Origin: Sophora flavescens | Taxonomy: Eukaryota; Streptophyta; Magnoliopsida; Fabales; Fabaceae | Direction of reading: 5' to 3' | Assembly: GCA_030762895.1 (NCBI GenBank) | Contig: CM061069.1 | Coordinates: 22,397,630-22,461,629 of the forward strand | Length of the DNA stretch: 64,000 nt | Shown: piece by piece, positions 44,924-56,944 of the stretch | Layout: each line of letters begins with the position of its first letter | Numbering within the stretch: the stretch's first letter is position 1 | Position numbers and translations under genes: made by a program | The notes under the pieces: model-generated | Database searches by the model: none | Told to the model about the DNA's origin: nothing | The model's input: only the letters and a program-made list of their open reading frames with translations

Positions 44924-47900
44924 TTAATATACTGGTAGCGCCTCCGTAAATCCAACCCTAAAACTACTGCTACCCTTTCGTCCTCTCTTACCCAAATCCC
45001 CATTGCCTCTCTGCATCATGGTCACAAATTCATTGTAGTCTATTCGTCCATCCTGAAAGAGAAAAACATGAACATAACAAAGTTATAAAAAATGAACCGA
45101 ATTTGGAATTTCACAACAGAAAGTTATTTTTAACATCAATCTAAACATTATGTCACATTATGTCAGTCACCTAACACCTTCTATGAGAATTAAAAGTCAG
45201 ACATACTGAACAGCTGAGAAAGAATGGTGAAGATATTAATTTAAGTCTCGAGATCCTCAGTCTCACCTTCCTGTCACATTCTATATCCCTACCAATTATA
45301 ATTTATCATTTAATAAAATAAAATTATAACTCATTAACACTTATGTACGTTCTCAACTTTTAATTGATATGGAACACAAACAATTTTTTGGGATAGCAGA
45401 TTTGTATCCCTCATTCTATTGGTAGAAATACATAATTATGTGATCAATTAGATGAACACTATAACAGTTGCAGCTTGTTCAGTTCATTATTTTTCTTTTT
45501 GGTTGCTTCTTCTAAGGAATCAAGTAGACCATCAACATTCAGTCTACTTGCAGTCCATCATATTGGGAAACATATGCACATTCACGAATTTATTTTGATA
45601 ATAAATACATGAATTCTATAGAGTCTATCCATTTACTAATGCAAGAAAATGAATGCGTCTCCCAAGAGACTATAGAGCATCCTAGTTTTTCAGCATCATG
45701 GTTCCATCCATAGTTATTAGGAACATGGCATGGATACGTGGTTTGTCATTTTTTATATTATTATTAATACAAGATTTTTTAAGGTGAATTTGGTATGCAC
45801 AACCGCTAATGTCGGTATGTGGTATACAAGTTAACGAGTGAACCAAGTAACTTTTCATCTATGATGTAACAATCATTAAATTATGTTAAAATATATACTC
45901 ACATTATCCTGATCAGCTTCTCCCATCATTTCCTCCAAGCGGACATCCCCTATGCCAAATTCTTCACATGCTTGTTGAAGCTCATCTTGAGTGATGTAGC
46001 CACTTCCATCTTTATCAAAATACGAGAAAGCTGCAAGTAAATGATCTTCCCTGTAAACTTTGTTTAAATGCAATGTTGCAGCTATGAATTCTCCATAGCC
46101 AATTGTGCCACTGTTATCAACATCTGCCTGTAATACGAAACAAAATTGGTATAGATGGATTAAAACAATATACTAAAAAAATTGAACAACACTACCTTTC
46201 CTATTTTAATTATAATCTATTAATCAATATATCATTATGCTTTGTCCTACTTTGACAAAAGAATTTCTCACTAAATAATAATCAGAACACTCCCATGCAA
46301 GCTTAATTAATCACAAAGAAAGATTCAATGAAGCAAATAACAACAAATTGCTCCCAGGTTCTTGGTGGCATAATGTTGTAGTGGCTTTGTCCAATTTCAA
46401 TGCAATAACATGTAATTGAGTTTAAGTGAAAATAGCATTGCTAGAAGGATCGGGATCCTTTAAAGTGAGCAAAACTGTAAAATGAGAAAGAAAAGATATA
46501 TTCACCTTTGATTAGTTAAAATAGGTTGAGATCTCACATTACACTTTTTGCTCACTTTAGAGGAGCTTTATCCCTACTGGAACTGAGTCAAGTGACCTTT
46601 GGAGGCATGAAGTGAAGCATGAGAAATAGGTACTTACACTACACGACCGTATCAAGTGGAAATTGACGATATTCTTATTAAAGGTACACTAATTCTATAA
46701 GAAATACACTGCTAAGTCAACAGCCAAAGAATTAATCATACTTCTTAAATTGTGTCTAATTGATTAACCTCAATACAAAACCACTCCGACATGATAATCT
46801 CCATCTTAGTTATCACGATAGTCGCGTTAATCCTTGAGTACTGTCAATAGTCATAACCCAAGTCTTTCTAATGTAATTATAAGAGCATGACCAGTGTATA
46901 TAAATAAGAACATACCCCAGAAGCTAACAGCTAATATTAATTATAAAATGATAGTATTTATGATTATTAATCTTCGTTGCTGACAGTGTAATTCAATTAA
47001 ATGGAAGACATGGAGAAATTATAAGTTATGTGAAGTTAAAGAAAGAAAGAAGATGATTGTGAACTAATACTTACAGCTTGCAATAGGTCATAAATTTCTG
47101 ATTCTTTGAGATTAGCACCAAATTTTTTCAGTCCAACCTTGAGTTCTTCAAAAGTAATTTGACCACTATTGTCTGTGTCTATCATCTTAAACATTTCTTT
47201 CAATCCAGCAATTTCTTCTTCAGAGAGATTCTCTGCAATAACCTGCAGAGAACAATATGGAAAATTTATAAGAGCAAAATTTGACAATCCAAACAGAGAT
47301 TTTCCAAATTGAGGTTAAGATCTTGACATATTCTCTCCCTTCCCCCTAACTTTTAGCAGTAGAAATAGAAAGGAGAGCTTTGTTTGCCCCTTGAATGGAT
47401 CTTCCAAACTCGACTCTGATTAGTCATAATCTAATGTAATTTCCGGATATCAAGGGCCTTAGACTATAACAAAAAAGTAACAGAAAAAGCTGTCATATTT
47501 AACTTTCAAATAAAATAAAATTTAGCACAACTTACTGGTTGCCAGTCCCCAAAGAGAGGAAAATAAATATACTCCTGTGACTGAGTAATATGACAGAAAA
47601 GTAACTTACTCTAAGAGCCATTTTCTTGAGCTTGTTCATTGCAGAAAACTGCTTCAGGCGACTCAAAACTGCAGAATCAAGAGGCTTATCTGGAGCTGCT
47701 CCGTCAACCTGAATCCAGGGGTGACCTGCATGCAAAGAACCAGAAAATCATCATTAACAATATATGTTAATAGACTTAATGTTCAATGATATTATATTAT
47801 GATAAGAAGTTCTCACAAGTCAAATTTTTGACAATACAATGCCTAGTATTTCATAGAAAATTTTCGTCACTCCACTTATTATTTATACTTCTATTTATTT

Positions 47901-50900
47901 TGTTGTTGAGTTTTTTGGTTGGAAATTGTGATAAAAAAAATTTTATTTGGCAAGATCGTTCTTATAAAATAACCGTTATACACCATGGCAACCATGTCAT
48001 TCGTCTCCAATGGAAGTTCTTATAAGAATCAGTTCTTAAAATTAAGAACCACCTTAAGTACAACCATTGGAACTGGTCTAAGAGCATCTACAATAGAAGA
48101 ACATCACTTTGGTTCTTAACTCCCATTTTGTGGGCTCATTAATGTCACATAAGATTTAAAAACTTTCATATATTTTCACTCCAATGCAAGAAGTATAATT
48201 TGGGTTCTTAACTTACTTTAAGTGGGTCCCATAATTGACCCCACATATTTATATATATATTTTTTATTTTTTCAACTTAAAAAAGTATTTTATTTTTAAT
48301 TTTTAATTTTTAATTTTATTCTGTTTTACCAAAAAAAAATTATTGGCAGGAACGGTTTTTATAGAAGAACGGTTCTACGACATGGCATCCATGTCACCCC
48401 TCTCTTATGCAAGTTCTTGTAAGAATCGGTTTTTGCAAATAAGAAGTCACATAAGAACCATCATTAGAGATGGTCTAAGGGTCTCAAAATATGCCCAATC
48501 AAATGGATCAACCTGAATAATGAAATGTGAGTTGAGAAACAAATTTGAGCTTAAATAAATTATAGTTGTATTATTTGGGCATCACAAAATTTGACAACAA
48601 TCAACACATGGTTAATAACATTCAAAATCGTGGTTAATGACATATTAATTTTGGCTAACGAGTGCACCAAAATTGGATAACTTATTAATCATCCATTAAA
48701 GTTTATTAATCAAGATTTTGTACATCATTAATCAAGTTGACCGTTAACGAATTTGGAGATCTAAAACAAGTGTATATGTTAATCAAACTCAACATATTAT
48801 TAACCATGATTTTAAACGTCGTCAACCAGGTGTCAATTGTTGTCAAATTTGTGATGTAGAAATATCATTATTGAATAAATTATATCCTGATTTGGACTTG
48901 ACTTGACACAAGATGGCCCCCAATAGGCTGGCCAACCTACCATACTCACAATTAATTACTTTTTTTTTTACTAATTTATCAGGAAAATTGTACTTCCTTC
49001 CCTTAAAGTTTGATTTGATTATATATGATACCCTCTTTATTTTAAAAACATTACAATAATCTCCCTTGAGGTTTATGTTGTAAGATATAATGACAACATA
49101 AATCGAGAGAGAGTAAGTGTAATTTTTAAAACAAAAGATGTTGGGTATAATTAAGTCAAATCTCATGGAGTTCAACCTAATTATACCTAATTTATATTAT
49201 ATTATATATATATATATAAAAGGGATTTTATCATCATTTTCTGATGTGTAAATTAATAGTTGTATCGCAAAAGTAATTTATTTTATATTTGTAGGTATTT
49301 ACAGTATGCAAAATAAATGTATAATAATAAAACATCAAACTTAAAAATTTGAAGCATTAAAAATATGAGAGAATAAATTTTCTTAGAAAAACGTATTTTG
49401 GGCCAACAAGCAAGCCCATATGATCCTCACAGGGCCAGGCTTGGCTAAAAATTTATTAGGCCATAACATTTTAGCCCCATTTTGACATCAAAGCTGATGT
49501 TGTCGTTTCCTTTTTTATAAATTTATAAATAAAAATAAAAGTTGATATTATCAATTCATGATAAACGGCAATATATATAAAAATAACAGTATAGAAACTT
49601 ACGAAGAACTTCATAAGCTGTTATCCTTTTACTAGGATCTCTGACAAGCATCTTCCTAACCAAGTCTTTTGCGCATTCAGAAATATTAGGCCAGGGATCT
49701 GATGAGAAATCGACTTCAGATTTCAAAATCGCCTCAAATATCTCCTGCTCCGATTCTATTACCAACGAACAAAATAAATGTTGCAATATTTAGAAACAAT
49801 AAACTTCCAAAGGAAGAAATTGGTACCCGACAAAAAACACAAACATATATTTAGTCTTCAAGATTCAAATAACCCTAAAAATCTTCATAAAAAAAAAAAC
49901 CCTAAAAATCATCTTAAAAAAGATTAATTTGATCCACTTTTGAGATCCTTAAAGAACAAATTAATAATTTTCATTTCTTAGAGATCAAATGTCTCCGTAT
50001 GTTTTTGTGGGGACTGGGGCCTTTACTTAATTAAGGAAATATAAATAAAGCAAAGTGATTGGATCATAAATCACAATGTGCTAGACATGTTAAGAAACCT
50101 TACCACCCCAAAATGGAGGCACACCACTTAAGAGAATGTATATGATAACACCAGCACTCCACACATCTGCTTCTGGGCCATAATGCTTCCGTAGAACTTC
50201 AGGTGCAACATAATATGGACTTCCAACCACATCATTGAAAATGTCTCCTGAAAATTATGAGTGTTATGTGATAAAAGTTCATCATGTTGATCCTACAAGT
50301 AGCATAATGCAGAAACTTTTTGTAATGTCACACGAATTATATTTAGTGAAGCATCAAGATAGTTGGATGCACAATAAACAAAGCCTAGTACTGTTTTTTT
50401 TTTTTTTTTCAACAAGAAAAAGGCACTAATTCTATAACCCCAAAAGTAGCATTGTTATTCATATTTTCTTATGCAAATCAACATAAACTTTGCTAAGCAT
50501 CAACCGCACTCAGAACTTCATAATGCCAGAGTTCATCTCTCATTGTTTATGGTGGTGAATGAAAAATTGATCGAGCTTTAGAAGGTGGTGCCCAGCATCT
50601 ACAACTACTGTTGGTTTTATGAGACTCCCCAACAAAGATTTGTGTATGGCTAACATGACTGAAATATATATCCAAACTCCAGTGTGTTTTATCACCCATA
50701 CAAATTCATGACAGAACTTAATTCTTCAGGAAAGTTTTGCATGTTCAGAAGTACTTGCATTTATTTGAAATATTAAATTATTTGTATGTGATCTCTATGT
50801 CTCGAAAGGGGTTAGTCTCTAGTTATCAACCAGGATACCTTTTGTGCAACCAAAAGAATTATCCGGTTATTTAGTTTCAACAGGAAAGAATCAAATATAT

Positions 50901-52025
50901 CTTACTACAAAATATGATCCATATCACCAGTTTATGATAAATGGATATAGGAAATGGTTTTCGTCGATTCCTACAAATGATGTGGTTTGATTTGTGCTAT
51001 TCATTCTAGTCTTTTTATTTAAATTTGTATTGAAATGCAACCAATTGAAATCACATGAATTCGTCATGATTTGGTATGCATTTTGTTCATACTAAATAGC
51101 AAAAATCTAAAACTATATAGGTTGATTGCACAAAGAGAGGAAAATTGGAATATTTTGACAAACCTGGTTTAAAAAATGCAGACAATCCAAAATCTATTGC
51201 CTTAAGAGGGGAGTCTTCCTCCTCATTGATGAAAAGGAAATTCTCAGGCTTAAGATCTCTATGCATCACTCCAAGGGAGTGACAAGACTCTATAACACCA
51301 ACAATAGTCCTTGCAAGTTTAGCTGCCTTTCTTTCTGTGTAATGCCCTCTTTCCACAATCCTATCAAAAAGCTCACCCCCTGCACACAACTCCATCACAA
51401 CATGAACAGCAACAGCATCCTCATATGCCTCCTTGATCGATATCACGTTCGGGCTTCCGGCCAAGTGATGCATTATCTGAATCTCCCTCCTCACATCCTC
51501 CACATCATCATCTGTCAACAGCTTCCTCTTTACAATTGACTTGCAAGCATACTGTTTCCCAGTAGCTTTCTCCAAACAAAGGAATGTTGTTCCAAATTGC
51601 CCTTTTCCAAGTTTAGGTCCCAAATTATAAAAGTCCCTAAGATTACTTGTTTTTCTCATCAAAACTGAATCTGCTTTAAGACCAGCACATGCTTGCCTCT
51701 TCACATTGTGGGGCCTCTTTGGTCTTGCAGGCCTTGCTGGTTGCGCCTCCTGCAAAGTAGTCTCTTCATTGTGCCTTATTGGTTCTGCTGGTTTATTAGT
51801 GTAGTCTTTGTGTTGTTGTTGAGCTGGTTTTGTTTCCTCCTCCTCAATCTTAATTACCTGTGGAGGCTTGTGTTCAAGTTCAACAGTGTTTGTGATGCTT
51901 TTGTTTTTTGTCATAGTTTCATCTTTGTGTGCATGAGAAGCATCTTTCTTCTTCTTCCGTGACCACCAGAATGAAGTTGGAAAAGTAGAGCTTCTACTTC
52001 TCGATCCAACACAGTTGTTTCCCAT
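44924..52025 (-). CDS. CPK: Calcium-dependent protein kinase (CPK1/CPK2/CPK20-like), 7 coding exons, 598 aa
   Basis: Coding exons on the - strand: 52025-51164, 50247-50104, 49755-49603, 47725-47610, 47242-47075, 46127-45903 and 45052-44924; all junctions are GT-AG and keep frame. It is a Ser/Thr kinase switched on directly by Ca2+. MGNNC at the N-terminus predicts myristoylation of Gly2 and palmitoylation of Cys5, hence membrane attachment. After a Lys/Glu-rich variable region (to about residue 130) comes the kinase: GKGQFG (140-145), ATP-binding Lys162, HRDLKPEN (255-262), DFG (278-280), GSPYYVAPEVL. A junction (ALRVIAENLSEEEI, near 423-436) precedes four EF-hands with loops at about 447, 483, 519 and 553. 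The N-terminal length and MGN(N/T)CVG start fit subgroup I. No defect is visible. The isoform number cannot be assigned from sequence alone. Confidence 0.95.
47880..48482. mobile_element. MITE-like sequence in CDPK intron 4, with a direct duplication
   Basis: The right part (48075-48482) has inverted ends: AGAGCATCTACAATAGAAGA and, read inverted, AGACCATCTCTAATGATGGT, a form common in plant MITEs. A segment of about 150 bases (47930-48085, with GTTCTTATAAGAATCAGTTC) is repeated at 48350-48482 (GTTCTTGTAAGAATCGGTTT). The family and exact limits are uncertain. The splice sites are not touched. Confidence 0.5.
48490..49550. other. Rest of CDPK intron 4
   Basis: AT-rich intron DNA containing a (TA)n run at about 49201-49218. 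Repeated phrases such as GTTAATAACATTCAAAATCG and ATCATTAATCAAGTTGACC hint at a decayed element but no ends were found. Confidence 0.4.
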
Positions 52026-52244
52026 CTCACATTAGTAGTAATAATTCCTTGTTGTTCCAAGCCTCTGACAAACCAAAAGAACCAAATGAGAAAAACACAC
52101 AAACCCAATTTCTTTTGCTTTTTTTTTTTCTCTCCTCAAATACCAAAGTAGTGTGTGCTATTCAAATTGAAAAGGCAAATGTTTTATGAAGTAACGATTT
52201 TAGACAACTTCCAAGGTAACTTCCATTTTTGCATTATAAAATAA

Positions 52245-52410
52245 TATAGGGTCTTGCTAAGTGCTAATCAGTATCTCTAATTAAGAGATAAAAAAAAAGA
52301 AGTTTCATTGAAAAACTAAAATCTCAGTTTTTTAAAAAACATTGATCAAACTATTTTTTTTTTTTAATCTTGTCTTTTTAATTCCTTAAGCAGCATGGCA
52401 CTGATCAGCA
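52245..52410. mobile_element. Small MITE-like element upstream of the CDPK gene
   Basis: The left end CTAAGTGCTAATCAGTATCT and the right end read inverted, AAATGCTGATCAGTGCCATG, are similar and enclose about 140 AT-rich bases. It lies about 220 bases before the start codon, so in the probable promoter or 5' UTR. No clear target duplication was seen. Confidence 0.4.
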
Positions 52411-53273
52411 TTTCAGTAGAATATAAAATTGTCTTAATTTATTGCACAATATCATATATATCATTGCTCAATCGAGAAGGAGATATTATAGAGAGAGAAG
52501 GAATATGTGGTTTTACCAGAATGCATGATAGCACGAAGGTGGTAGTGATGGAAGAAAAGCATCAAACGTGGGAAGAGATTTGGAGGAACACCTAAAATAT
52601 ATAACTCACATTAATGGGTGCAACCTCTATTAATTAATATCATGATACCAACTTCAACGAACCCCATTATGTGAACACAATAAAAATAACAATGAAAAAG
52701 ATGAAAATGGCGTGAATGAAGGTGGGTTTTTGAATTAGATGATTGAAGGTGGGAATTGCTTGCAAGGGGTTAAAAAAAAGATTAAAAAATGACCCTCTGT
52801 TACAAATTTATCAGAATAGGAATTGTTAACGTTCCCACCCTCTCACGTTAACCCTCATGTGATTGTGAAGAACAGGGAATGAAAAATGAAGAAGGAAAGA
52901 GGAGGGAAAGAGAAACAGAGGGAGTTACTGGCTTTTCTGTTTTTTTTTTTTTGTTTTTTTTTTGACAATCGGTTTTTCTGTTAGGAAAAGAATGTTTCAA
53001 AATATGGACAAAACGCGTTTTGGATAATCTGACGGCGATGAAGGATTCCCCAATTGGAGTGGACGGCCCAGATTTCATAAATTTTTTTATATACCCGGAT
53101 TTCATAATTTTCATATTATTATGGTTGCCGATTTCTATGTATCAATTCCAAGGTTTACTCGAACGTGCGGAACCGCCGGCAACAGACCCTAGCCGGAGCT
53201 TATTTTATTTTCTTCTTTTAAATCTTTGACTTTATATTTTACAAGTATTTATTATAAATTTATATTTTAGACA
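52411..53273. other. Intergenic region upstream of the CDPK gene
   Basis: No gene or clear element is seen. It holds poly-T runs at 52938-52963. CDPK promoter sequence is expected at its left end. Confidence 0.4.
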
Positions 53274-53281
53274 CTATCATG

Positions 53282-54241
53282 TAGGGGTGTCCATGGGTCC
53301 GAGTCAACCCGATGAACCCGACAACCCAACTCAAACCGAAGCAATTGGTTCGGATATATTTGAAATTCGGGTCCAACCCGACCCAACCCGTCAAAACTCG
53401 TTCTTGTTTGCTTCAGGCAACGGGTTCCATGTTTGCATGCTCGTACACCTGATACCCTATCGGTAAACCCGTATGTATATATATATATATATATATTTTA
53501 AAAATACGCTTAATAGTTAATATTGATTTGTCATTCCAGTCTCTAGAACGTCCTTGACTTCGTTTTTATTCCCCTTTCCCTTACCCGGCACCGCCACTTG
53601 CACCCTCGCTGGTCTTCGTTTCGTCATCGCCGTCTGCCTTCCTTCCCCTTTCTCCACCGCTGGCGGCCTTGCTCGAGCAAATGAGCAGACGCATGTCTGT
53701 CGTGCGTTCTTCGTTTCGTCATCACCGTCTACCTTCCTTCCCCTTTCTCCACCGTTGGCGGCCTTGCTCGAGCAAATGAGCAGACGCATGTCTGTCGCGC
53801 GTTCTGTCGTCCTTTTGTCACTCGTTTTGTCGTCGTCTCAGTCGTTCGACTACTACGACCAGAAGCCACCGCACACCGTGGTCTAGATCCGGCCGCGTCG
53901 CTCACCATGGAGTTGCTGTCCAGATCCAACCGTCTCCTCCAGCCAGTAGCCAGCAGCTAGGGTTTTTTGGATGAGCAGCTTCCAAACATTTACTTTTGTT
54001 CCTAGGCTGGGTTGTATTTGGTTGTTGGGTTGGGCTTGATGTGTTTCTGGCTGCAACTGGTTTTTTTTTTTTTAATATCCCCGACCCAATGACTCGACCC
54101 AAACCAAACCGTCGGGTTGGTTTGGTTCAGGTTTAACATAAAAAATACATTAACCCGACCCAACCCAACTCGTATTAAATTGATTGGTTCGGGTAACGAG
54201 TTTGGTCAAAACCGACCCAACCCGACCCGTGTACACCCCTA
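53282..54241. mobile_element. Non-autonomous hAT-type element, 960 bases
   Basis: Inverted ends are TAGGGGTGTCCATGGGT and TAGGGGTGTACACGGGT. The 8-base flanks ctatcatg (53274-53281) and ctatcacg (54242-54249) match at 7 of 8. Many AACCCGACCC/GGGTTGGG units stand near both ends. The middle is GC-rich with no transposase. Confidence 0.85.
53614..53810. repeat. Two tandem copies of a 95-base unit inside the hAT-type element
   Basis: The unit starts CTTCGTTTCGTCATC at 53614 and again at 53709. It contains GCTCGAGCAAATGAGCAGAC in both copies. The open frames across it (up to 110 codons) follow the duplication and are not called as a gene. Confidence 0.85.
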
Positions 54242-54249
54242 CTATCACG

Positions 54250-54749
54250 ATGACAAAGACATTCATTGAGCAAACATTTTTTTAGGATTAAAGTAATATA
54301 CATTATCACTTTGAAAAGTTTTATATAGACTTTCACTAATATTTTGACATGTGTGCTTTTATTTTTTTGAGTAACCATGTTATAGGTACGAAATATCCAT
54401 CACCGTTAGCAGTGATTAATCTCCGTCGGGGAACCTGTTAGGCACACAAGGTGGGTTGTCCACTCCCAATCAAGTTTTCTCCATACGCATGAGTTAAGAT
54501 TTGAGCCCATGACCACTTGCTTAAGGTGTCTCAATCTCTTACCACTCGGATCAACCACATGTTGGTCATGTGTGCTTTTATTTTAATAACTAAGAGAGGA
54601 AAATAACAATAATACTGATTTGTTAAGATATTATCGGACGTTTGTGTAAAAATCATTTACACTGATAGTACATAAAAATTAAACTTCATAGAAAACAAAA
54701 TTTGGTTTGAGGATGAGTTCTTTCCATTAAACACTAATGTTAAGTTGGT
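54250..54749. other. Intergenic region before the LINE remnant
   Basis: No gene is seen. Bases 54400-54560 (CACTCCCAATCAAG, GAGCCCATGACCACTTGC) look like a dispersed legume repeat whose type I cannot name. Confidence 0.35.
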
Positions 54750-55360
54750 TGGCAGACTTAGTAATGGTTATCTTAGCAACTTTATGCAAGATTTTCATAT
54801 TCTTAAGACATTCTAAGTTGATATTAAATTCGGTAGAGCTTCTTCTATTATTCTTGTGATTTGGCATCCACCGACTTGTCATTGGACTAACTGTGACACA
54901 GATGCGCAACCAAAGGTGCTCCGAGTCTTACTGCTTGTGGGGGTATTTTTAGAGATCGAAGTGACGCAACTCTTGGCTGTTTTGAAGCTAACTTAGGTAT
55001 CTCTTTTGCACTTCATGCTGAATTGTTTGGAGCCATGATGGCCCTTGAGTTGACATATAGGAAAGGTTGGCATAATTTATGGTTGAAACGTGATTCTCAA
55101 TTAGTTATTCGAGCATTTGGTTCTTTGGATGTGATTCCTTGACAACTAAGAAATCGATGGAAGAATTGCTTGGAGCTTGCTAGTAGAATGAACTTTGTGC
55201 ATTCACGTATTTATATGGAATGGAATCAATGTGCAGATAAATTAGCCTCTCATGATATTTCTGTTTAGATTTTTTTGTGGTGGGATATTATTCCCAATAT
55301 TTTCAGGGATGAGTTTTTTAGTAATAGAGTAGGGCTTCCCTACTATAGATTTAAATAATG
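54750..55360 (+). pseudogene. LINE (non-LTR retrotransposon) RNase H domain remnant
   Basis: Across one frameshift the + strand gives VIWHPPTCHWTNCDTD, then GGIFRDRSDATLGCFEANLG, FALHAELFGAMMALELTYRK, LWLKRDSQLVIRAFGSLD, RNRWKNCLELASRMNFVHSR and EWNQCADKLASHD. This is the order of the RNase H-like domain at the C-terminus of plant L1-type reverse transcriptases (D...E...D residues present). Breaks: a lost base near 54904, a TGA near 55139 where the family has Trp, and a TAG near 55266. The reverse transcriptase proper is absent, so it is a 3' fragment. Confidence 0.8.
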
Positions 55361-55553
55361 CTTGCATGGGTTTTGGTTTTGTGTCCCCCATGTCTTTCTC
55401 TTGTATTCTTTCTATTTTTTCAATAGTATTTTTGATGTGCTGCAAATGATAGTTGATAGCTAAGGTGTCAACATAGTTGGGATGTCAGTTGTCAAAGCGA
55501 TGCCTTTACATACCAATTTTGATTAAAAATGGTATGCTCACGACAATGGGAGG

Positions 55554-56348
55554 CTGGGTGGGAATAGGTCAGACCGCTCGTTAGGGGCCTACGGCCTAAC
55601 CTATTTAATGTCTAGTTTGGTCTAGCCTATTTAACAAAAAGTTAGGTCATGGTTTTTTTAAAAACCTATATAGCTAAAGAGGCGAGACCAAGACTTTAAA
55701 AAAGTCTACCAGGCCTATCAGGTGGCCTATTTAACACATATACATACATATATAATTTAATATATTATATTATATAATATATTATTTATAATATTTATAA
55801 TATTTGAAAGTGGTTTCCCAGGGTATTCTCCACGCGTAACTGCAGAAACTAATCCCTCGAACCGGGTATGACCACAAGGGCGGCAAAGCTCTCCCTCAAG
55901 AGTTTTAATGCTGCTGCATTCCCAGTGCCAAGATTCAAACTCGAGACCTTTGGTTAAGCTGGAAGATATCCTTGTCATCTCATCCAAAGTGAGGCCTATT
56001 GGCCTAGTTAAATGTAAATTCTTACTTGCCTATTTATTTATGAAAGCTTAGTGGCTATTATTAGTATAGCCCATTAGTCACTTTATTAATAGAGGCTTAT
56101 AAGCCTATTAACAACAAATGAATACCTATGACCTATCTATAGACAGAGACGTGTTTAAAGGCTTTGTTAAAAAATATGCTTTTAAATAGACTTTCAGGCC
56201 AAGTTAGACATTGAAGTAGGTTAAGCTTAAGCCTTAAAGATTGACCTATATCAGGTTAATACACCAAGTTTAGGCCTTGAGATTGGAATGCAAGTCAGGC
56301 ATGTTCATGTCAGGGCCTATAGCTCGGCCTAACCTATTCCTACCTCTG
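55554..56348. mobile_element. hAT-type MITE, 795 bases, with perfect 8-base duplication
   Basis: Ends are CTGGGTGGGAATAGGTC and, inverted, CAGAGGTAGGAATAGGTTAG. The flanks atgggagg (55546-55553 and 56349-56356) are identical. Motifs like GGCCTATTTAAC and AGGCCT recur throughout. A different, GC-richer segment at about 55805-55990 (TTCCCAGGGTATTCTCCACG) lies in the AT-rich centre and may be a second small insertion. Confidence 0.85.
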
Positions 56349-56356
56349 ATGGGAGG

Positions 56357-56944
56357 ATACATAATGAACGAAAAATAAGAGATCATTTTTTAAAAAATAA
56401 ATAAAATAAAAAAGAAACCAAATTAAAACCTAAAATAAAAATAAAAGAAAATAGTATAATTTAGCCTACTTGTTATATAGACAAAAGTGATGCGACAAAA
56501 GTATAATAAAGTTATAGATAAAGAGTCACTTTGTTTAAGATTAAAAAATAAGTAATTATGTTATAAAATAATTTAGTGATTATTTTTAGAGATTTAAAAA
56601 AAAACAAAAACAGATTTGTGTAAAAAAAAAAATAGATTTGTGTTTGTTTACAATCATAAAAAAATATTTTTTTTAAATAGTTAGTTATAAAAACTGATTT
56701 TTTTTCCAAAAGCAAATGAAAGTTGATTTTTATTTTAAGTTCAAAAATGATCTTTTTCTGCTTTTGATTGTTTCCAAAAACAAAAAAACACACTAAATAT
56801 TTTTAAAAATGATTTTATGATTAAAAAAATAATTTTTTTATCAAAATAAACAATAACAAACGGTGACGCGACGCGACGCGACAGTCCCTGCATGGTAGGG
56901 AAGAGTGGTATGTGCAGCAACCTCAGCATTCCAAAACGTTTGCA
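56357..56944 (+). promoter_or_regulatory. Upstream region of the PPR gene
   Basis: Very AT-rich DNA with long A/T runs up to about 56860, then a short GC-rich stretch with the repeat GACGCGACGCGACGCGAC (56863-56881) close to the start codon. No clear TATA box is assigned; transcription probably starts within this stretch. Confidence 0.4.

Noticed and set aside
53554..53886. Host gene of 110 codons
   Set aside because: It lies wholly inside a hAT-type element and contains a tandem duplication; no domain is recognised.
56912..56944. Upstream extension of the PPR frame
   Set aside because: The extension begins with GTG, not ATG. The ATG at 56945 gives a proper organelle-targeting N-terminus.
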